Below are positions 9,425 to 13,754 of a stretch of 13,754 bases of DNA, piece by piece (position 1 is the first letter of the stretch; every line of letters starts with the position of its first letter). Made by a program: the position numbers and the translations under genes. Source of the stretch: JANNOG01 sp050329415 (GTDB taxonomy: Bacteria; Actinomycetota; Actinomycetes; Actinomycetales; JBBAYJ01). The notes beneath the pieces were generated by a model. It searched no databases. It was not told the origin of the DNA and worked only from the letters and a program-made list of their open reading frames with translations. Location of the stretch: the NCBI GenBank assembly GCA_050329415.1, contig JBHJOS010000180.1:1-13754 (forward strand), given 5' to 3'.

Positions 9425-9690
9425 CCGTGGAGCCCCGGTTCCGGAGCCTGGTCCATCGCCTGGTCGACGGCCTGGTCGACGGCCTGGTCGACGGCACGGT
9501 CGACGGCACGGTCGGGCGGCGCATCGACGGCACCGTCGGGCGGAGCGTCGAGGCGGGCATCGAGATCCGCGGCCAGCCGCTCCAGGCGGGCCAGCCGGTT
9601 CCGGACGTCAGTCAGCTCCCCCCCGACCGGTGCCGGTGCGACGGCGTCCGTGGCGGGGAGATCGTCGCCGATGATGCCCGTGGAACCCAT
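9421..9690 (-). CDS. Small hypothetical protein with a 4-residue tandem repeat
   Basis: I do not recognise a function. Seen: 89 aa from an ATG at 9690, acidic and hydrophilic, with no signal peptide or membrane helix. Residues about 26-48 (LTDVRNRLARLERLAADLDARL) look like a short amphipathic or coiled-coil helix. The rest is made of VDQA/VDRA/DAPP repeats. A small unannotated gene (Rv1693) sits in the same place before tlyA in M. tuberculosis, which supports this being a real gene. Its stop overlaps the tlyA start by 4 bp and it begins 12 bp after the HAD gene ends. No good Shine-Dalgarno sequence is seen close to the ATG. The N-terminal helix is the part most likely to be conserved, and the tail could be free to vary in length. 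Confidence 0.72.
   Translation of the reverse strand: MGSTGIIGDDLPATDAVAPAPVGGELTDVRNRLARLERLAADLDARLDAPPDGAVDAPPDRAVDRAVDQAVDQAVDQAMDQAPEPGLHG
9446..9541 (-). repeat. 12-bp tandem repeat array inside the small gene before tlyA
   Basis: About eight 12-bp units lie head to tail. On the plus strand the core unit GCCTGGTCGACG occurs three times exactly (9458-9493), flanked by GCCTGGTCCATC, GCACGGTCGACG, GCACGGTCGGGC and more diverged copies towards 9541. The array is in frame and encodes (VDQA)n on the minus strand, so unit loss or gain keeps the gene open. Exact copies suggest recent slippage. It is too short and spacerless to be a CRISPR array. Confidence 0.9.
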
Positions 9691-9702
9691 GACGAGGCGA
9701 CG

Positions 9703-10884
9703 CTACCCGCCTCGAGCGCCGGACGGCGCGCGTCCACACCCCAGCAGCGGCACCACGGCGGGATGGCGAGCGATCGCGTCGAGCAGTCGCGCCCGGGCGG
9801 CGTCGGGCAGGTCGTCGGCCAGGGACCAGGTGGCGGTGCAGAGTGCCCGGACGGTGTCCAGGGCGCCGTCCGAGCCGGCCATGGCGCGTTCACCCTCGCC
9901 GGCGACCGTGACGTCGACCGCGTCCCCGACCTCGGCGACGGTGACCCGGGCGCCCCGGCAGGCGCCCACCCCCGCCGCGACCAGCCGGACCGCCGGGTGC
10001 TCGTCGGTGACCGAGGCGAGCGAAGCCGCCAGCAGGTGCGGACGCCCGTCCGGGGGCGCAGCGAGAAGGTCGACGACACCGTGCACTCCGGTGAGAACGA
10101 GGGCGGCGGTGGCCCCGGCCGCCAGGGCGGCCGCGACATCGGTGTCGAGCCGGTCACCGACGACCAGGGCAGCGGCGGGACGATCCCGTGCCCCCGGCGG
10201 GAGAGCCCGGCGGATCATCACGGCGTCAGGCTTGCCGGCGACGGCGTCCGGGCCGCGTCCGGCTGCGGTGCGGACCGTGCCGACCAGGGACCCGTTGCCG
10301 GGTGCGGGGCCGTCCTCGGTCGGCAGGGTGGGATCCAGGTTGGTGGCGATCCACCATGTGCCCGCGCGGACGTGGCGAGCCGCAGCCGCCAGGTCCCGCC
10401 ATCCGATGTCCGGCGAGAAGCCCTGGACGAGGGCGAACGCCTCCCCCGGCGCGACATCGACGGCGGCCGCGGCCGTCAGGCCCGCGTCGGCCAGGGGCTC
10501 CAGGAGACCGCTGCTGCCCACGACGGCGACCACGCCGGCCGCCGCCCGGCCGCGGGGACGGGCGTGGCGGGCGTTCGCGCGCTCGGAGACGAGGTCGACG
10601 GCGACCACCGCCGACGTCACGACCTCCTCGGCGGTCGCCGGGACACCGAGCGCCGTGAGGTGGGCAGCCACCTCCGCGGGTGAACGGGAGGCGTTGTTCG
10701 TCACGAACCGGACCGGCACGCCGGCCCGGCGCGCCCGGACGAGGGCGGCGTCGGCGCCGGGGACCAGCCGACGGCCCTCGATCACGACCCCGTCCAGATC
10801 CAGGAGCAGGGCCGACGCCGCAGCCCCCGCGGCCCGCTCCTGCCACGGCAGGGCGGCCCCGGCGATCGCGCCCGCGGAGGTCAC
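9703..10884 (-). CDS. HAD-superfamily hydrolase (NagD/phosphoglycolate phosphatase type) with C-terminal extension
   Basis: Seen: 393 aa. The HAD core has motif I DLDGV at 29-33 (nucleophile Asp29, acid Asp31), motif II TNN at 62-64, motif III Lys218 in AGKPD, and motif IV GDRLDTD at 243-249. The large cap between motifs II and III, with VQGFSPDIGW, is typical of the class IIA NagD/p-nitrophenylphosphatase group. About 100 residues after the HAD core (about 293-393) form a separate domain that I cannot name. Known: these enzymes dephosphorylate small phosphometabolites such as phosphoglycolate or sugar phosphates. The substrate here is not determinable. The start is GTG at 10884, overlapping the upstream TPR stop by 4 bp. 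The same HAD gene (Rv1692) sits in this cluster in M. tuberculosis. It is cytoplasmic, with no signal sequence. Confidence 0.93.
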   Translation of the reverse strand: MTSAGAIAGAALPWQERAAGAAASALLLDLDGVVIEGRRLVPGADAALVRARRAGVPVRFVTNNASRSPAEVAAHLTALGVPATAEEVVTSAVVAVDLVSERANARHARPRGRAAAGVVAVVGSSGLLEPLADAGLTAAAAVDVAPGEAFALVQGFSPDIGWRDLAAAARHVRAGTWWIATNLDPTLPTEDGPAPGNGSLVGTVRTAAGRGPDAVAGKPDAVMIRRALPPGARDRPAAALVVGDRLDTDVAAALAAGATAALVLTGVHGVVDLLAAPPDGRPHLLAASLASVTDEHPAVRLVAAGVGACRGARVTVAEVGDAVDVTVAGEGERAMAGSDGALDTVRALCTATWSLADDLPDAARARLLDAIARHPAVVPLLGCGRAPSGARGG

Positions 10885-11375
10885 GCGGGCGCCGGGCCGC
10901 TGTCGGGGCCGGGCTCGCGGACGCGGTTGCCACCCGCGGGCGACCCGCCGGGCGGACCGGCCGCCTCGCGAGCGGTGCGAGTCGCCCGGACCTCGCGAAG
11001 GCGCCGGGCGTACTCCGGCCGCTCGGGACGCATGGCGGCGGCCATCGCCAGATGAGGCTCGGCGTCCGACACCCGACCCAGACGGAACAGTGACAGACCG
11101 AGACCGAAGTGGGCGTAGTCCGAGGCGGGTTCGACATCGACGAGCAGGGCGAACGTCTCGGCTGCGGCCCCGTACCGACCGGAGTCGTAGCGCGCGCGGG
11201 CCAGCGCCTCGATCACCGAGGCAGACGTGGGTTCCGCCGCGTGCGCACGCTCGAGCAGGGTGGCGGCCGCCGCCGCGTCCCCGCGCGCGAGCAGTTCCGA
11301 GCCACGCTGCAGCCACTCGTAGAGGCCCCCGGTCGGCCCGTTCGGCCCGGCCGAGGGCGGTACCTGGTCCGTCAC
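10881..11375 (-). CDS. Short tetratricopeptide repeat protein
   Basis: Seen: 164 aa from GTG at 11375. About three TPR-like helix pairs lie at residues 17-50, 52-84 and 86-118, with the usual small/aromatic pattern (ALARARYDSGRYGAAAETF, FGLGLSLFRLGRVSDAEPHL). The last ~40 residues are a Pro/Gly-rich tail. There is no signal peptide or membrane helix. GGAGGA lies 6 nt before the GTG, a strong ribosome binding site that settles the start against the much longer upstream open frame. It is the first gene of the leftward run and overlaps the HAD gene by 4 bp. TPR proteins are protein-protein scaffolds. The partner is unknown, and coupling suggests a link to the HAD enzyme or cluster products. It is distinct from the larger Rv1691-like TPR protein at 12402-13391. 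Confidence 0.88.
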   Translation of the reverse strand: MTDQVPPSAGPNGPTGGLYEWLQRGSELLARGDAAAAATLLERAHAAEPTSASVIEALARARYDSGRYGAAAETFALLVDVEPASDYAHFGLGLSLFRLGRVSDAEPHLAMAAAMRPERPEYARRLREVRATRTAREAAGPPGGSPAGGNRVREPGPDSGPAPA

Positions 11376-11425
11376 GCTGCGTCCTCCGTTCTCGCGACAT
11401 GGGTGACCACACCCTCGGCTGTCGA

Positions 11426-11435
11426 ACCGTACGAT
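11426..11435. promoter_or_regulatory. Overlapping divergent -10 elements between TPR and DUF1015 genes
   Basis: The two divergent genes start only 66 bp apart. On the plus strand TACGAT (11430-11435) is a good TANNNT -10 hexamer with 6 nt to the DUF1015 GTG at 11442, which would place transcription start at or next to the start codon. On the minus strand TACGGT (11426-11431) would serve the TPR gene with a leader of about 45 nt. The two hexamers overlap on a CGTACG core. No clear -35 boxes are seen on either side. Confidence 0.35.
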
Positions 11436-11441
11436 CCGCCC

Positions 11442-12521
11442 GTGGGTCGCGGAACGCTGGGGGTGCACCCCTTCCGGCTCCTTCATCCCCGCCCCGAGGG
11501 CGTGGCCCGCCTCGGCGGCCAGTGGGCCCGCCGGGGCCGAGATCTCGTGAGTGACCCGGGCGTGTACCTGGTGACAGTGAAGTCCGCGATGGGATCGGTC
11601 CGGGCCGTCGCACTGGGTGTCACCGTCGGTGAGTCCCTGCCAGCCTCGGGACTGCTGCCCCACGAGGCCGTCGACCCTCACACGGTGACACGCCGGATCC
11701 GAGCGCTGCGCCGCGCCCGCGTCGACCGGGAGCCCGTGCTCCTCACCCACTCCGGGGGATGCCTGGCAGTGTCCGCCGCGGCCCGATCCCCCCGGCCGCT
11801 GTTCACGGTCAGCCACGGCGAGGTGTCGGTCTCCGTGGCGCACGTGCCCTCGACGGATGCCGAGCTGGCGCTGGCGGACCTCGGGCGCCGGGCGGTCCTC
11901 GTCGCGGACGGGCACCACCGGCTCGCAGCCGCTGCCGCGCACGCCCGGTCGTGCCAGTCCGCGGGCGCCGTCGACGGCGACTGCGTGCAGGTGACCGCCC
12001 TGGTCGTCGACGGTGACGACACACCGCTCCGGCTGGCCCCGATCCATCGCCTCCTCCAGCGCCGCGCCCCCGCCCCGCTGTGCGCCGATGACCTGCTCGC
12101 GGCACTTCGCGCCGTCGCCGAACCGGTCGCCACCGCCGTCCGCCGAAGCGGCCCCGGAGCTGCCGGCGAGGAGCACGCAGACGCCGGGGCTCAGCACCGA
12201 GTGACCGTCGTCGACAAGTCGGGTGAGGTGTCGGTGCTGTGCCCGCCCCGGCCTCACGAGGCGCTCCCGACCACCGCGCACGTGGTCGAGAGAGCGATCG
12301 CCCAGCTGCCGGGGGCCACGGTCCGACGGCTCTCCGACGCCGAGCAGGTCGCGTCAGCGGCCGCTCGTCGCGGCGCGGTCGGGGTCCTCATGCCGCCGGT
12401 GTCACTCGCGGCCGTCCTCGACACGGTCGCCGGGGGCCTCCTCATGCCGGTCAAGGCCACGTCGTTCCGTCCGAAGCTGCCCGCGGGCGTCCTTGTCCGT
12501 CCTCTCACGTCGCACTGGTGA
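11442..12521 (+). CDS. DUF1015 family protein
   Basis: Seen: 359 aa if GTG 11442 is the start. Family marks are PHE at 73-75, followed by the RIRALRRARVDREPVLL stretch (85-101); VADGHHRLAAA with DGHHR at 156-160; and the C-terminal KATSFRPKLPAGVLV (338-352), matching the family's KSTYFYPKLPTGLV. The usual early APPYDV motif is not found, so the N-terminus is divergent. Function is unknown; the conserved DGHHR suggests a nucleotide- or metal-dependent enzyme, but this is inference. It is the only plus-strand gene here and its 3' end overlaps the convergent TPR gene by 120 bp. Alternative starts are GTG 11403 (no ribosome binding site) and GTG 11463. 11442 is favoured because a TACGAT box sits 6 nt upstream, suggesting leaderless translation. 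No Shine-Dalgarno sequence is seen before any of them. Confidence 0.85.
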   Translation: MGRGTLGVHPFRLLHPRPEGVARLGGQWARRGRDLVSDPGVYLVTVKSAMGSVRAVALGVTVGESLPASGLLPHEAVDPHTVTRRIRALRRARVDREPVLLTHSGGCLAVSAAARSPRPLFTVSHGEVSVSVAHVPSTDAELALADLGRRAVLVADGHHRLAAAAAHARSCQSAGAVDGDCVQVTALVVDGDDTPLRLAPIHRLLQRRAPAPLCADDLLAALRAVAEPVATAVRRSGPGAAGEEHADAGAQHRVTVVDKSGEVSVLCPPRPHEALPTTAHVVERAIAQLPGATVRRLSDAEQVASAAARRGAVGVLMPPVSLAAVLDTVAGGLLMPVKATSFRPKLPAGVLVRPLTSHW

Positions 12522-13391
12522 CGAGGGGACTGACGGTCCGCCGCGCGGGCGCGGGTCATCGACATCCAGGTCGACGAACGCGCCGACACCCATGGCACCG
12601 GAACTCGCGGGGTCCCCGTTGCGCTCGAGGGGGCGAGGTGGGAGCCCGAGCCGCTCGTCGGCCTCGGTAGCCGCCGCGGGATGAGAGGCCGCCCGCCGCA
12701 GCCAGCGGTTGCCCTCGTCCTCCCGTCCCGCCGCCACGAGCGCTTCGCCGTAGGCGAACCACAACCGCTCCTGCCACGCCTCCCGGCTCCCCCGGTCGAG
12801 CAGCGGGGTCCGGAGGGTGGTCACCGCGGCGTCGAACTCACCCAGGTCCTGGCGAGCGCCGGCCGCCACGATCAGCAGCTCGACCACCTCGGAGGCGTCC
12901 AATGTCCCGAACTCGGTGGTCGCCACCACCGAAAGGGCGCGCTCCGGACGACCCAGCGCACGCTCGCAGTCCGCCAGGACGGCGACCGCCGCCGTGGAAC
13001 CGCCGATACGACGTGCGGCCTGGAGATCGCGCAGCGCACGCTCGTAGTCCCCCAGCCGGTAGGCCACCACCCCGGTCGCCTCCCGCACAGCCGCCAGCCT
13101 TGAACCCCGTCGCCGGGCGACCTCGGCGTGGGCCGCCGCAGCCACGGCGTCGCCCACGTCGAGAGAGGCGTACGCCGCCACGAGCCGACGGCAGACTTCC
13201 TCGCCCCACGGCCCGAGGCTCTCCATGACCTCACGCTGCACCTGCGGGTCGAGTTCACGACCGGAGACGTGAGGGGGCACCAGGGGCCCGTCGCGCTCAG
13301 GATCGTCCCTCGATCGATGCCCCTCCCGAGGGTCAGGCGACTGCGTCCGCCCAGCCCTGCCCTTGCCACGTCCCCGAGGATCGTGTGACAT
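12402..13391 (-). CDS. Tetratricopeptide repeat protein (Rv1691-like)
   Basis: Seen: 329 aa. Residues 1-45 are a charged, Arg/Asp/Gly-rich tail. Residues about 46-250 are alpha-helical with TPR-like pairs (VREATGVVAYRLGDYERAL at 102-120, VAVLADCERALGRPERALSV, WFAYGEALVAAGREDEGNRW). From about 250 it is a Pro/Arg-rich low-complexity tail. The middle matches the pattern of M. tuberculosis Rv1691 (VREAAGIAAYR, MADCERGLGRPERA). Function is unknown, presumably a scaffold. ATG 13391 is chosen: it gives the family-like start MSHDPRGRGKGR and has GAGG 9 nt upstream; GTG 13406 (5 codons longer) is an alternative. The last 39 residues are encoded opposite the end of the DUF1015 gene and are probably a poorly conserved read-on tail. 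It begins about 40 bp after the rRNA terminator with no clear promoter, so read-through from the rRNA operon is possible. Confidence 0.88.
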   Translation of the reverse strand: MSHDPRGRGKGRAGRTQSPDPREGHRSRDDPERDGPLVPPHVSGRELDPQVQREVMESLGPWGEEVCRRLVAAYASLDVGDAVAAAAHAEVARRRGSRLAAVREATGVVAYRLGDYERALRDLQAARRIGGSTAAVAVLADCERALGRPERALSVVATTEFGTLDASEVVELLIVAAGARQDLGEFDAAVTTLRTPLLDRGSREAWQERLWFAYGEALVAAGREDEGNRWLRRAASHPAAATEADERLGLPPRPLERNGDPASSGAMGVGAFVDLDVDDPRPRGGPSVPSSPVRRERTDKDARGQLRTERRGLDRHEEAPGDRVEDGRE

Positions 13392-13430
13392 CTCCGCCTG
13401 CCTCACCCAGCCTCATACGGAGGCCAACGC

Positions 13431-13467
13431 AGGTCAGGGCCATCCGTTGGACGGATGGCCCTGACCT
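13431..13467 (-). terminator. Strong hairpin terminator of the rRNA operon
   Basis: A perfect 17-bp inverted repeat with a 3-nt loop: AGGTCAGGGCCATCCGT (13431-13447), TGG, ACGGATGGCCCTGACCT (13451-13467). It starts about 10 nt after the end of 5S rRNA in the direction of rRNA transcription. No T-run follows on the minus strand, as is common for actinobacterial terminators. Confidence 0.88.
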
Positions 13468-13476
13468 AGGAAGATG

Positions 13477-13593
13477 TCCGGCGATGACCTACTCTCCCAC
13501 GCAGTGTCCCGCGCAGTACCATCGGCGCTGGAGGGCTTAGCTTCCGGGTTCGGAATGGGACCGGGCGTTTCCCCTCCGCCATGACCGCCGTAA
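13477..13593 (-). rRNA. rrf: 5S ribosomal RNA
   Basis: The reverse complement begins TTACGGCGGTCATGGCGGAG and contains the nearly invariant 5S core GGTCCCATTCCGAACCCGG, then AAGCTAAGCCCTCCAGCGCC and GATGGTACTGC. It ends GGGAGAGTAGGTCATCGCCGGACA. The 5' GGCGG and 3' CGCCG ends pair as helix I. The length of about 117 nt is typical for actinomycetes; the ends may be off by 1-2 nt. It lies downstream of 23S rRNA and just before the terminator hairpin, the normal 16S-23S-5S order. Confidence 0.97.
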
Positions 13594-13653
13594 CTCTTTC
13601 GAGAGCGCTCCCGCATCTCGGGAACCGCACAGTGGACGCGAACAGTGTGAACA

Positions 13654-13754
13654 AGTTGTCGGCATATTAGTACCGGTCAGCTCCACGTGTTGCCACGCTT
13701 CCACTTCCGGCCTATCAACCCAGTAGTCTAGCTGGGTGCCTCTCGGGTTTCCCC
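13654..13754 (-). rRNA. rrl: 23S ribosomal RNA, 3' end only (continues beyond the window)
   Basis: The reverse complement reads GGGGAAACCCGAGAGGCACC, CAGCTAGACTACTGGGTTGATAGG, GCCGGAAGTGGAAGCG, CACGTGGAGCTGACCGGTACTAATA, the conserved 3' terminal region of actinobacterial 23S rRNA. The 3' boundary (about 13654) is estimated from the usual end shortly after TACTAATATGCCGAC. The ~60-nt 23S-5S spacer (13594-13653) holds a small hairpin (TCCCG-agatg-CGGGA on the minus strand) and no tRNA. Confidence 0.94.

Noticed and set aside
9446..9541. CRISPR-like array
   Set aside because: The units are 12 bp, contiguous without spacers, and in frame with a coding region.
8747..11554. A 935-codon plus-strand open frame
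   Set aside because: It runs opposite five recognisable minus-strand genes (tlyA to the short TPR gene), and its product has only Arg/Ser/Ala-rich composition.
11376..12281. Upstream extension of the short TPR gene
   Set aside because: It would run opposite DUF1015. The GTG at 11375 has GGAGGA 6 nt upstream and starts just before the TPR-like part.
13434..13616. A 60-codon frame and an overlapping 62-codon frame across 5S rRNA and its terminator
   Set aside because: These are translations of the 5S rRNA gene, a common source of false small proteins.

Overview
The window is very GC-rich (by eye about 75%), uses GTG starts and 4-bp GTGA/ATGA stop-start overlaps freely, and has the gene order of a high-GC actinomycete (Actinomycetota). 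Reading right to left on the minus strand, the order is TPR protein (Rv1691-like), HAD phosphatase (Rv1692-like), small protein (Rv1693 position), tlyA, nadK, recN, steA, MctB/SteB family, pyrG and NUDIX ADP-ribose pyrophosphatase. This is the conserved Rv1691-Rv1700 cluster of Mycobacterium tuberculosis, with a few local insertions. The genus cannot be fixed from sequence alone. A Geodermatophilaceae-like or Frankiales-like organism would fit.

Layout. The right end (about 13477-13754) is the 3' end of an rRNA operon on the minus strand: the last ~100 nt of 23S rRNA, a ~60-nt spacer, 5S rRNA and a strong hairpin terminator. Just past the terminator is a 329-aa TPR protein, whose 3' end overlaps a convergent plus-strand DUF1015 gene by 120 bp. 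That DUF1015 gene is the only plus-strand gene and starts back-to-back with a second, short TPR protein. From there a tightly packed minus-strand run continues to the left edge: TPR, HAD, small repeat-bearing protein, tlyA, nadK, recN, steA, MctB/SteB family, glycosyltransferase, pyrG, NUDIX (cut by the window edge). Five junctions in this run are 4-bp overlaps. The only larger gaps are 129 bp before pyrG and 35 AT-rich bp before steA, and both may hold internal promoters. No gap exceeds 300 bases.

Roles. The genes are mostly housekeeping: CTP synthesis (PyrG), NADP supply (NadK), ribosomal RNA 2'-O-methylation (TlyA), recombinational repair (RecN), nucleotide-sugar clean-up (NUDIX), cell separation or envelope biology (SteA with its MctB/SteB-family membrane partner), and a HAD phosphatase. 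I see no mobile element, phage, CRISPR array, defence system or biosynthetic cluster. The points worth a second look are small. They are two independent in-frame 12-bp tandem repeats, a degenerate nucleotide-binding motif in SteA, a glycosyltransferase inserted before pyrG, the DUF1015 insertion with its antisense 3' overlap and putative leaderless start, and a TPR gene packed directly against the rRNA terminator.
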